From: a virus
Reading direction: 5' to 3' (one strand)
DNA: 20,258 nt
IMG/VR virus record: IMGVR_UViG_3300030012_003031
Span: 1-20,258 of that record
Part shown: in pieces, positions 13,538-20,258 of the stretch
Position numbering within the stretch: the stretch's first letter is position 1
Layout of the letters: each line of letters starts with the position of its first letter
Position numbers and translations under genes: made by a program
The notes under the pieces: model-generated
Seen by the model: only the letters and a program-made list of their open reading frames with translations
Database searches by the model: none
Told to the model about the DNA's origin: nothing

Positions 13538-14764
13538 ATGAAAAGTTTCTTTAAGTTCCTAGGTGAAGCGGAGTCACAAGCTGCAACACAGGCGAGAAAA
13601 CTTGGTTTGAAAGGTGATGGACACGGTGGTTGGTTAAATCGTGCTGGAGAGTTTGTTGCGAAGACAGAAGACGGTAAGTTAAAATTTTTCAATAAGAATC
13701 AGAAACCTGGTAAGGATCCAGATCAAACTCCTAACACAAAGAAAACAACTCCTGTTCTCAAGACAAAAACAATGTCTGTGGACAAAGCACCGCAGAAGAA
13801 AAAAGGTGGTGAAGAAGAGGGTGGTGAAGAAAAAGAAGCAAGTACGGACACTCTCACACTTGCATTTGGTAGATTCAACCCCCCAACTGTTGGGCATGAA
13901 AAATTGCTTCAAATGGCAAGAAAGACTGCCGCTGGTGGAGATTTAAAAATATATCCATCAAGAACACAGGATCCTAAGAAAAATCCTCTTGATGCTGACA
14001 TGAAAGTCTCTTTCATGAAGAAGATGTTCCCAGACTTTGATGAGAACATCGTTAATGATGATGAGATGAGATCTATCTTCAATGTATTACAAACTGCTGA
14101 TGGTGAGTACAAAAATGTAACCATCATCGTCGGTTCAGATCGTCAGTCTGAGTTTGAAAGTCTTGCCACCAAATATAATGGTGAGTTATACAACTTTGAT
14201 GACATTCGTGTTGTGTCTGCAGGGGTTAGAGATGCAGATGCTGAAGGTGTAGAAGGAATGTCTGCATCCAAGATGAGAAAAGCAGTTGTTGATGACGACT
14301 TTGAAGCATTTAAGAGAGGTGTTCCTTCTAGCGTAAAGGACGCTGATGCTCAAGCACTTTATGATGCAGTTCGCACTGGTATGAAGATTAAGAAGAAAGC
14401 AGTCACTGCAGAAATGTGGGAGATTGCTCCAAAGTTTGATACGAGGGGACTTCGTGAGCAATATGTTAATGGACTCATTTATAAAATGGGTGACATTGTT
14501 GAGAACCTCAACACCGGATTGATTGGTGAGATTGTTCGCAGGGGAACTAATCATCTCATTTGTGTTACTCAAGAGAACGTAATGTTCAAGTCTTGGATTC
14601 GTGATGTTATGGAATATACTGAGAAAACGATGGAACGCCGTATGAGAGTTCCTGGTAAACCAAACACTCTCGATGGCACTGGTGGATATCTAAAAAATGC
14701 AATGGCAGCAACTGGTACTACTACTATTAAGAATTTCATAAATAAGTACAAAGCTAAAAAGTAG
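13538..14764 (+). CDS. Nucleotidyltransferase-domain protein with T4 internal-protein-like N-terminus, probable virion protein
   Basis: The protein has 408 residues. Residues 1-14 (MKSFFKFLGEAESQ) resemble the head-targeting start of T4 internal proteins (MKTYQEFIAEA), with an L-G-E/A site like the gp21 protease cut (I/L-x-E). Residues 13-52 are a QAATQARKLGL...DGHGGW...GEFVAKT block that I recall in other cyanophage structural proteins. Residues 55-105 are a charged linker. The nucleotidyltransferase core follows: FGRFNPPTVGHEKLL (110-124, the T-x-G-H signature), VTIIVGSDRQ (194-203) and GMSASKMRKAV (240-250, the S-x-x-x-R signature). A C-terminal domain contains GDIVENLNTGLIGEIVRRGT, similar to a small beta-barrel. 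Such cores make NAD or CDP/ADP-linked compounds; the substrate is unknown. The late promoter agrees with packaging. Confidence 0.88.
   Translation: MKSFFKFLGEAESQAATQARKLGLKGDGHGGWLNRAGEFVAKTEDGKLKFFNKNQKPGKDPDQTPNTKKTTPVLKTKTMSVDKAPQKKKGGEEEGGEEKEASTDTLTLAFGRFNPPTVGHEKLLQMARKTAAGGDLKIYPSRTQDPKKNPLDADMKVSFMKKMFPDFDENIVNDDEMRSIFNVLQTADGEYKNVTIIVGSDRQSEFESLATKYNGELYNFDDIRVVSAGVRDADAEGVEGMSASKMRKAVVDDDFEAFKRGVPSSVKDADAQALYDAVRTGMKIKKKAVTAEMWEIAPKFDTRGLREQYVNGLIYKMGDIVENLNTGLIGEIVRRGTNHLICVTQENVMFKSWIRDVMEYTEKTMERRMRVPGKPNTLDGTGGYLKNAMAATGTTTIKNFINKYKAKK
14737..14744 (+). promoter_or_regulatory. Late-type promoter element CATAAATA
   Basis: CATAAATA matches TATAAATA at seven of eight positions and lies 29 bases before the ATG at 14774, inside the end of the previous gene. 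Position is right for a late promoter of the next gene, but a chance match in A+T-rich coding DNA is possible. Confidence 0.45.
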
Positions 14765-14773
14765 TAGATAGCC

Positions 14774-16228
14774 ATGTCTAATGGAATCGGTAAGAATCCT
14801 TTGAATGATATTTCAGAGGTATACTTAAAAATGCGTGAATCATACAAGATTGAACCTCCCAAGGAAAAGTTGAAGACTGATCGCGATATGTTCAACATTC
14901 CTAAGGACGAACAAAAGGCTGCTAAGGAGCGTCTGTTAGCGAAGGCAGCTGCTAAGCGTGCTAAGATGAAAGAGGGACTTGATCCTGTCGGTAAGGAAGA
15001 TGGCGATGTCAATAATGACGGTAAGAAGGACAGCACTGATTCTTATCTGATGAAGCGTCGTAAGGCAATTGCTAAAGCGATGAAGACTCGCAAAGAAGAA
15101 CTTGAGATGCAGGAAGGTGTCCGTGATGTAGATCCTGAGAAGGGAACTGTTGAGCGTAAGGCACGTCTTGAGAAGAAGCGTGGTATGAAGATGGATGATC
15201 ATCCTCAGTACAAAAAAGAAGAAGTAGAAGTTGATGAAGCGATGAGTTCTTACGATAGAAATCGTAAGAGAGCAGCACAAAGAGCAGCAGAAAGAAATGC
15301 TGCTCGCGCTGCAGGAAAGACTGGTGTAGTTCCTGGTGTTGGTTATGTTTCTCCAAGAAAGGAGAGAGAAACTTATGTTGATTCTGCAGGCACAACCAGA
15401 CATAAGTCAGGTGCTAAAATGGAGGGTTTCTCTAATTGGAGAACTGATCTCATTGAAGTGATGGATGAAGATGAGGCAGATAAACCAATCAAAGAGAAAA
15501 AGGTAAACAATAAGGTAAAAATCAATCCTAAACTTGGTGAAGCAATCGAAGAAATTGGAGGTTCTTTGATTGAAGCAGTCGAAGATGATGAACTTGATAC
15601 CATTGTTGAGAGTGTATATGATGAACTGATTGAAGAAGGATACTCTGAGGATGACGTTGAGGATGCGATTGAGTTTGCTCTGACTGAGCAACTTAATGAA
15701 GTAAGTGATAGTTACTATGACTCTGCTGTGAAGTCATCTAAAGCAGCTGCTGCTAAACTCAAAAGAGCAGAGATGATGAAGAGAGCAAAGGGACGCCTTA
15801 AGTTCATGAAGAGAAAGGCGGGTGAAGTTGCTGGTAAACTTCAAAAGAAAGCAGTAAACAAGGCAGTTGATGTTGCATTCGCTGGATCTGCTGTTAAGGA
15901 TAAAGTAAAGAGTGCTGCTGCCACTGCTAAGAAGAGAGTTGCTGATGCCCCTAAAGTTGCAAAAAGAAGTCTTAAGGATAGAATCAAAAAAGGAGCACTC
16001 GCTGTTGCAAAACGTATGAGCGAAGAGATGTCTGTTGCTGATCAGATGAAAATCTCTCAGAAGTATAATAGAATGTCTCCTGAGCAGAAAAAAGCAGCAA
16101 ATAAAAAAGCAGTTGCTGGTATTCCTAAAGACACTCCTGAGAAAGACACCAGAACTGATGCTCAAAAAATGGCAGATGCATACGCCTCTCCACGTAAGGG
16201 GCCTGGTGGTGCAACCAGGGCAGACTGA
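14774..16228 (+). CDS. Large charged virion-like protein with a dockerin/EF-hand-like motif
   Basis: The 484-residue protein is very rich in Lys, Glu, Asp and Ala. Residues 77-89 (DGDVNNDGKKDSTD) form a D-x-N-x-D-G-x-x-x-D calcium-binding loop followed by a basic helix, the dockerin-like pattern. Repeated acidic segments EEVEVDEAMSSYD (about 148-160), EEIGGSLIEAVEDDELDT and EEGYSEDDVEDAIEFALTE alternate with basic helices (SKAAAAKLKRAEMMKRAKGR). I recall similar proteins in cyanophage virions, without a specific name. The many (I/L/V)-x-E sites could be prohead protease cuts. It is likely an internal head or scaffold-like protein, but that is inferred. It follows the nucleotidyltransferase gene at a gap of 9 bases. 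Confidence 0.8.
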   Translation: MSNGIGKNPLNDISEVYLKMRESYKIEPPKEKLKTDRDMFNIPKDEQKAAKERLLAKAAAKRAKMKEGLDPVGKEDGDVNNDGKKDSTDSYLMKRRKAIAKAMKTRKEELEMQEGVRDVDPEKGTVERKARLEKKRGMKMDDHPQYKKEEVEVDEAMSSYDRNRKRAAQRAAERNAARAAGKTGVVPGVGYVSPRKERETYVDSAGTTRHKSGAKMEGFSNWRTDLIEVMDEDEADKPIKEKKVNNKVKINPKLGEAIEEIGGSLIEAVEDDELDTIVESVYDELIEEGYSEDDVEDAIEFALTEQLNEVSDSYYDSAVKSSKAAAAKLKRAEMMKRAKGRLKFMKRKAGEVAGKLQKKAVNKAVDVAFAGSAVKDKVKSAAATAKKRVADAPKVAKRSLKDRIKKGALAVAKRMSEEMSVADQMKISQKYNRMSPEQKKAANKKAVAGIPKDTPEKDTRTDAQKMADAYASPRKGPGGATRAD

Positions 16229-16794
16229 TGCCTTTAGATCTAAAGAAGGACGATATGGGGGATGTCATTAAGGACTTTTATAAGTCCAAGGCACCCCAGT
16301 TTAAAGGCAAGTCTAAGAAAAAAAGAAGAGATATGGCTATCGCTGCCAAGTTAAGTGCAGAGCGTGGCCCTCTTCCTGAAGAAGATAATCCACGTATTCC
16401 TAGAAAGAAGGGACAACCCGCCAATTCTAAGAAACATTCTGATCTTTATACTGATGAGAATCCCAAAGGAACTATTCATGGTTTAGGATTTAAGGATGTT
16501 GCAACTGCTAAAGCATCTGTTACTAAGATTCGCAATTCATCAAGATCTCATGCTCACAAAATCCAGGCAGCAGTTGCTATGGAACAGAGAGCAAGAGAAA
16601 TGGGTAAAACTTCAGAAGCAGCAGTCTTCAGAAAATACATCAATATGATGAAAAAGAAGACTAAGAAGATGAATGAAGGCTGGAGTGATAAGTATAAGAA
16701 GTCTATTGATTGTAACAATCCCAAGGGATTTTCTCAGAGAGCACACTGCCAAGGAAAGAAAAAGACATTTAAGGAGTTTTTGGAGAATATATAG
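16228..16794 (+). CDS. Basic conserved cyanophage protein, possible virion component
   Basis: The protein has 188 residues and a strongly basic composition. Its N-terminal half has KGKSKKKRRDMAIAAKLSAE (residues 27-46) and PRIPRKKGQPANSKK. The middle carries SSRSHAHKIQAAVAMEQRAR (104-123), with RKYINMMKKKTKKM after it. A DCNNPKGFSQRAHCQGKKK block near the end has two Cys residues. The last residues, KTFKEFLENI, resemble the F-x-F/L-E head-targeting-like motif seen at the N-terminus of the nucleotidyltransferase. The ATG overlaps the stop of the previous gene. I recall it as a conserved marine phage protein of unknown role. Confidence 0.82.
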   Translation: MPLDLKKDDMGDVIKDFYKSKAPQFKGKSKKKRRDMAIAAKLSAERGPLPEEDNPRIPRKKGQPANSKKHSDLYTDENPKGTIHGLGFKDVATAKASVTKIRNSSRSHAHKIQAAVAMEQRAREMGKTSEAAVFRKYINMMKKKTKKMNEGWSDKYKKSIDCNNPKGFSQRAHCQGKKKTFKEFLENI

Positions 16795-16815
16795 TGTGTA
16801 GAACTGAGGTTCATT

Positions 16816-17016
16816 ATGCTCGCATTTTTACTTCCTTTAGCTTCAAAAATTATCAAAGATGCCGTCGCTCAGATTCCAGAAAATGAGGAACTTGGTGAGA
16901 AGATGGTTGAGATCTGTCTTATTATTCTTGCTAAAGCAGTTAAGTTAACTAAGACTGATATGGATGATCAACTGCTCGAAGTTGTGACAAAAGCAATCAA
17001 AGCGAGAGAAGAATAA
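16816..17016 (+). CDS. Small helical protein with hydrophobic N-terminus
   Basis: This 66-residue protein starts MLAFLLPLASKIIKDAVAQI, a hydrophobic to amphipathic helix, followed by a second helix MVEICLIILAKAVKL and an acidic/basic end. GAGG at 16806-16809 is a good ribosome site seven bases before the ATG. I do not recognise a family. It could be membrane-bound, but neither helix is long enough for a firm claim; a holin is a weak alternative. Confidence 0.75.
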   Translation: MLAFLLPLASKIIKDAVAQIPENEELGEKMVEICLIILAKAVKLTKTDMDDQLLEVVTKAIKAREE

Positions 17017-17018
17017 TT

Positions 17019-17026
17019 TATAAATA
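17019..17026 (+). promoter_or_regulatory. T4 late promoter, exact TATAAATA
   Basis: A perfect match to the T4 late -10 element lies just after the stop at 17014-17016. It is 32 bases before the ATG at 17059 and gives a leader containing a purine-rich AGAGAGAGA ribosome region (about 17046-17055). It would need the phage sigma factor gp55 and clamp, as in T4. Confidence 0.75.
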
Positions 17027-17058
17027 TCTTATAGCAAATAAATTACAGAGAGAGACAC

Positions 17059-17628
17059 ATGGCACTCTGGGGCAATAATGACAATCGCACTGCACAGGGT
17101 ACAGTAACCCTTGATTATGCAACTGGTATTTGCACTGGTTCAAATCAGGAAGCATTTGGTGCTGGCACTCAATTTGGGGAAACTGGTTCTATTCAAGTAG
17201 GAGATGTCATCCGTTTTGGTGATAGAGTAAAAGGTGGCGGAAAGGCATATTTTGGTGAAGCAATTGTTGTAAGTATTGCTAGTACTACTTCGCTGACTAT
17301 TGGTTCCACTGCCAATCTCAGTGGTGTTGCGATTGCTGCTACATCTTTCTCTGCTTCTCAATCTCCTAAGTGGTGTGTTACTGATTCTTCCTTCAGTGAA
17401 GCACAAGCACAGGGACATGGATATTCCAAACTCACTTATGGTGTCGCCTCCGGCGGTGCTAATGATGCGAATGGCACTGTCTATGAGACTGGTGTAGGTT
17501 GGGTTGGTGTTACCACTTATAACGACAATGCTGGTAATCTGAGAGTCAAGAAAGAAATTCTTGTCGCCATGTCTGGAATCACCACGGGTAACGTTCCCAC
17601 TTATCCAAATATTGAGAACGCTGTTTGA
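17059..17628 (+). CDS. Probable virion structural protein, Gly/Ser/Thr-rich
   Basis: The 189-residue protein begins MALWGNNDNRTAQGTVTLDY and is rich in Gly, Ser, Thr and Ala with few charged residues, the composition of a beta-rich outer virion protein. GDVIRFGDRVKGGGKAYFGE and SIASTTSLTIGSTANLSGVA are probable strands. I recall the MALWGNND start in cyanophage structural proteins, but not which structure it belongs to (tail, baseplate or head decoration). It has an exact T4 late promoter, which supports late, virion-related expression. Confidence 0.83.
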   Translation: MALWGNNDNRTAQGTVTLDYATGICTGSNQEAFGAGTQFGETGSIQVGDVIRFGDRVKGGGKAYFGEAIVVSIASTTSLTIGSTANLSGVAIAATSFSASQSPKWCVTDSSFSEAQAQGHGYSKLTYGVASGGANDANGTVYETGVGWVGVTTYNDNAGNLRVKKEILVAMSGITTGNVPTYPNIENAV

Positions 17629-17637
17629 TATTGAAGG

Positions 17638-18024
17638 ATGTTATTTAATGAATTGAATTCGGAGAACTTTCTCCTCTTTGCCATTAAAAATTATGAAAAT
17701 CCTCAGGCAGTAACGAGAGAAGACTTTGATAAAGATCTAAATCATTTCAAATATATTAAACGGTTGCTTAAAAGGTATAAGTCAACTGGTGAATTGAAGA
17801 CTCATCTTCTTCTCAATCACTTTATTGTACTTTATAATATTTTTGGAGAAGCAACAACACCAATGTTGTTCTTCAAGATTGATGAGAAAGAATTGTGGAG
17901 TTGTCTAAAAACTTTTGTGGTATTTTTAGATAAACTTCCAGATTATCCTCATACTTATATTCATGATTTAAAATTAGATAATATTTGTTTGAAAGAACTT
18001 ATTTCTTTTCACAATGAGCAGTAA
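17638..18024 (+). CDS. Conserved cyanophage hypothetical protein, helical
   Basis: The 128-residue protein begins MLFNELNSENFLLFAIKNYE and contains FKYIKRLLKRYKSTGELKTH and LLLNHFIVLYNIFGEATTPM, then DKLPDYPHTYIHD. It looks like an all-helical protein with a T4-like counterpart of unknown role. The AAGG at 17634-17637 abuts the ATG, which is too near for normal use, so translation probably depends on the preceding gene, 9 bases upstream. Its end overlaps the next gene by 11 bases. Confidence 0.82.
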   Translation: MLFNELNSENFLLFAIKNYENPQAVTREDFDKDLNHFKYIKRLLKRYKSTGELKTHLLLNHFIVLYNIFGEATTPMLFFKIDEKELWSCLKTFVVFLDKLPDYPHTYIHDLKLDNICLKELISFHNEQ

Positions 18025-18235
18025 ATCAGTCGATAAATTTTTACATCTTTTTAGAGAAATGATGGGGGCGGGAGCCATGGGTGCTCCTACCAATAATGTT
18101 GGAGATGGAAAAATCGCTGGCACTGCTGAAGCAGGAGATGATCCTCCGGTTAGATTAAAAAAGAAAAGAAAACCTACTCCAGTAGGGAGATACGGCACAC
18201 GTAGAACCTGGCGTCAAAATGGCGGAGCAAGTTAA
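18014..18235 (+). CDS. Small basic hypothetical protein
   Basis: The protein has 73 residues. After a short helix (MSSKSVDKFLHLFREMMG) comes a low-complexity Gly/Ala/Asn-rich piece (AGAMGAPTNNVGDGKIAG) and a basic tail with KKKRKPTPVGRYGTRRTWRQ. The basic tail could bind nucleic acid. Overlaps the previous gene by 11 bases and the next by 17. I recall similar small cyanophage proteins with the GRYGTRRTW tail but no function. Confidence 0.72.
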   Translation: MSSKSVDKFLHLFREMMGAGAMGAPTNNVGDGKIAGTAEAGDDPPVRLKKKRKPTPVGRYGTRRTWRQNGGAS

Positions 18236-18620
18236 GGTAGCAGTTTTAGAAGAAAGACTTCAAAACTTTGAGACATTAGTCTCTAGGTTGGACTCTGCTA
18301 TTGAAAAAATTGCTGAGGTAAATAATAACGTGTCAAGGATGCTTGCCGTCCATGAAGAAAGAATTACAAAGCAAGAAGAAATCGACGCGGTATTGTTTGA
18401 TAAGATCGACAAACTCCGTGATAAAATGGACAGCGATCATGACTGCGTTACTAAACGATTATCATTATTGGAACGGAAACTTTGGATTGGAATCGGAGCA
18501 TTGGGAGCAGTATTAATCTTGACTAATCCACAAGCAATTAAAATTGTTAAACCCTTGTTATCCTCTACTGAAAGTGCTATAGTAGCACCAGTAGTTGCCT
18601 TCGTGAATGGATCATATTGA
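18219..18620 (+). CDS. Coiled-coil protein with C-terminal membrane segment
   Basis: The 133-residue protein has a long coiled coil (about residues 5-90, with heptad-like LEERLQNFETLVSRLDSAIE and LAVHEERITKQEEIDAVLFD) followed by a hydrophobic stretch LWIGIGALGAVLILTNP (88-104) and a weaker second one near the end. It may be a tail- or envelope-associated factor, such as a holin- or spanin-like lysis helper, but orientation is wrong for a typical spanin (no signal at the start). No family is certain. It overlaps the primase gene by 14 bases. Confidence 0.78.
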   Translation: MAEQVKVAVLEERLQNFETLVSRLDSAIEKIAEVNNNVSRMLAVHEERITKQEEIDAVLFDKIDKLRDKMDSDHDCVTKRLSLLERKLWIGIGALGAVLILTNPQAIKIVKPLLSSTESAIVAPVVAFVNGSY

Positions 18621-19578
18621 TTCTAAGTTCATCGGGATTATTTCTCCACGCTTAGGAAAGTTTAAGAGAGTAAAAGCAAATCTTTACAACTTCCGTTGTC
18701 CTATCTGTGGCGACTCGAAGAAGAATAAAAACAAAACACGGGGTTACATTTACTCTGTGAAAGCAAATACAAACTTCAAGTGTCACAATTGTGGTGCTTC
18801 AATGTCTTTTAATAATTTTTTGAAGCATGTAGATCCTCCGACTCATAAACAATATTCATTAGAGAAATTTAAGGAGGGACACTCAGGTGGTAGAAATTTT
18901 GTTGTTGAAGAACCTGATTTTAAGTTTGAGGCACCAAAATTTAAAAAGAGTTTGAATCTTCCCAAAGCTTGTGATAATGCTAGATCAGATGGATATTTGA
19001 CTGCAAGAAAACTTGATACTTCTCAGTTTTACTATGCAAAAAAATTTAAAAAATTTGTAAATACACTCAAACCAACCTTTGATGATACTCGTTATGATGA
19101 GGAGAGAATCATTATTCCAATCTATTACAATAAAAATCTGATTGGACTTCAGGGAAGATCTATAGATCGCAACCCTGTTAAATATATCACTGTGATGCTT
19201 GATGATGATGCACCAAAAATCTACGGACTGGATAACATCCGAAAAGATGCTCCAGTCTATGTTACAGAAGGACCTTTTGACAGCACGTTCCTTCGCAACG
19301 CGATTGCAATGTGCGGTGCTGATGCTGATGTTAGTAAGTGGGGGATTAGCAATCCTGTGTGGATTTATGATAACGAACCACGCAACAGAGAGATTGTCAA
19401 TCGAATCAGCAAAACAATCGATAGTGGCGACTCCGTAGTTATTTTTCCATCATCCATGGATGAGAAAGATATCAACGACATGGTGATCGCTGGACATGAT
19501 GTTCAGAAGATTGTAGAATGTAACACTTACAGTGGCTTAGAAGCAAAACTTAAATTCAACACCTGGAAGAAAATATGA
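18607..19578 (+). CDS. 61: DNA primase gp61
   Basis: The 323-residue protein is the T4-type primase that makes RNA primers with gp41 helicase (T4 gp61 has 342). A zinc-binding site is at the N-terminus: C-P-I-C at 31-34 and C-H-N-C at 59-62. A TOPRIM domain follows: VYVTEGPFDSTFLR, ALIMCGAD-like block (AIAMCGADAD), IYDNEPRNREI and FPSSMDEKDINDM. YIYSVKANTNFKCHNCGA is typical of cyanophage gp61. The start overlaps the previous gene by 14 bases and its TGA overlaps the nrdA ATG. Confidence 0.96.
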   Translation: MDHIDSKFIGIISPRLGKFKRVKANLYNFRCPICGDSKKNKNKTRGYIYSVKANTNFKCHNCGASMSFNNFLKHVDPPTHKQYSLEKFKEGHSGGRNFVVEEPDFKFEAPKFKKSLNLPKACDNARSDGYLTARKLDTSQFYYAKKFKKFVNTLKPTFDDTRYDEERIIIPIYYNKNLIGLQGRSIDRNPVKYITVMLDDDAPKIYGLDNIRKDAPVYVTEGPFDSTFLRNAIAMCGADADVSKWGISNPVWIYDNEPRNREIVNRISKTIDSGDSVVIFPSSMDEKDINDMVIAGHDVQKIVECNTYSGLEAKLKFNTWKKI

Positions 19579-20258
19579 GTAACGGTATCAAGGTTAAAAA
19601 GCGAGACGGTAGAATTGAGTCTCTTGATTTGGATAAAATGCACCTAATGGTTGATGAAGCAACCAGTGGAATTGCAGGTGTATCGGCCAGTCAAGTTGAA
19701 ATGAAGTCTGGCATTCAGTTCTATGATGGCATCACCACTGAAGAGATTCAGGAAATTCTTATTCGTGCTGCTTCTGATCTGATTGACTTAGATCATCCCA
19801 ACTATCAGTTTGTCGCTGCCAGACTGCTTCTATTCTCGCTTAGAAAGCAATTGTATGGCAAGATGAGAGAACTGCCTGATCTTGAGGCACACATCATGGA
19901 TTGCACTTCCAGGGAAGTGTATGATAAAGAAATTTTTGTTAAATATTCTAAAGAAGAAATTGCGAAAGCAAATTCTTACATTGATCATACTCGCGATTTT
20001 CTTTTTACATATGCCGGACTGCGTCAAGTAGCAGACAAGTATCTAGTTCAGGATCGTAGTACTGGTGGAGTGTATGAAACTCCTCAGTTCATGTATATAA
20101 TGATTGCTCTGACTATTTTTGCAGAGTATCCAAAAGAAACACGAATGTCATACGTTAAGAGGTACTATGACGCAATCTCCAAACACAAAATCAACATTCC
20201 CACACCTATCATGGCGGGAGTGCGAACTCCACTTCGACAATTTGCTAGCTGTGTTCTT
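19575..20258 (+). CDS. nrdA: Ribonucleotide reductase class Ia large subunit NrdA, 5' part (partial)
   Basis: An open frame of 228 codons runs from the ATG at 19575 to the window end. It encodes an N-terminal ATP-cone (IKVKKRDGRIESLDLDKMHL) and the start of the barrel: ANSYIDHTRDFLFTYAGLRQ, DRSTGGVYETPQFMYIMIAL, and TPIMAGVRTPLRQFASCVL, whose Cys is the active-site redox Cys corresponding to E. coli Cys-225. The enzyme makes deoxyribonucleotides for phage DNA. Its ATG overlaps the primase TGA. NrdB and the rest of NrdA lie beyond the window. Confidence 0.96.
   Translation, partial: MSNGIKVKKRDGRIESLDLDKMHLMVDEATSGIAGVSASQVEMKSGIQFYDGITTEEIQEILIRAASDLIDLDHPNYQFVAARLLLFSLRKQLYGKMRELPDLEAHIMDCTSREVYDKEIFVKYSKEEIAKANSYIDHTRDFLFTYAGLRQVADKYLVQDRSTGGVYETPQFMYIMIALTIFAEYPKETRMSYVKRYYDAISKHKINIPTPIMAGVRTPLRQFASCVL

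Noticed and set aside
13679-13912. Cys/Phe-rich reverse frame opposite the nucleotidyltransferase linker
   Set aside because: Its composition is the mirror of a Lys/Glu-rich linker; not a gene.
15300-15400. Long purine-rich A/G tract-like regions in the charged virion-like protein as regulatory repeat
   Set aside because: Explained by Lys/Glu/Arg codons (AAG, GAA, AGA) of the protein.
1-20258. tRNA genes, CRISPR arrays, insertion sequences and integrase sites
   Set aside because: I looked for cloverleaf-like inverted repeats with TTC-like arms, regular spacer-repeat arrays and transposase motifs and saw none.

Overview
The window is part of the genome of a T4-like myovirus of marine cyanobacteria (a Synechococcus or Prochlorococcus cyanophage). 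All genes lie on the + strand, tightly packed, mostly with ATGA, TAATG or short overlaps. The T4 core replication genes appear in T4-like order: the end of gp44, gp62, regA, gp43 (DNA polymerase), uvsX, gp41 (helicase), gp61 (primase) and the start of nrdA. They are mixed with genes typical of cyanophages: hsp20, mazG, and ndhD, which is of host photosynthetic/respiratory origin.

Layout. (1) 1-1950: clamp loader and translational repressor block, gp44 end, a 354-residue unknown protein, gp62, regA. The unknown gene splits the two clamp-loader genes. (2) 1951-5546: an accessory stretch between regA and gp43 with three units: a probable MjaI-type restriction endonuclease with an N4-cytosine/N6-adenine-type DNA methyltransferase, then hsp20, then a full-length ndhD with its own promoter and flanked by strong terminators. 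(3) 5547-12797: a long collinear early/middle block: two small related proteins, gp43, a nucleosidase-like enzyme, uvsX, gp41, a small unknown protein, mazG and three small unknown proteins. I see no terminator in it. (4) 12813-18620: genes with late-type TATAAATA-like promoters and virion-like features: a nuclease-like protein, a nucleotidyltransferase with a T4 internal-protein-like N-terminus, a charged EF-hand-containing protein, and several small proteins. (5) 18607-20258: gp61 primase and the 5' part of nrdA.

How it fits together. The replisome proteins copy the phage genome. NrdA, MazG and the nucleosidase act on nucleotide pools and by-products. Hsp20 and NdhD would act on host membranes and electron flow during infection. 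The restriction-modification pair would let the phage label its own DNA and cut unmodified DNA, such as host or competing phage DNA, at a site I guess to be CTAG from the family. The nucleotidyltransferase may be packaged in the head and injected. The best candidates for something new are the restriction-modification cassette, the self-contained ndhD cassette, and the possibly injected nucleotidyltransferase. No tRNA, CRISPR array or insertion sequence was seen, and no gap without a gene exceeds 300 bases.
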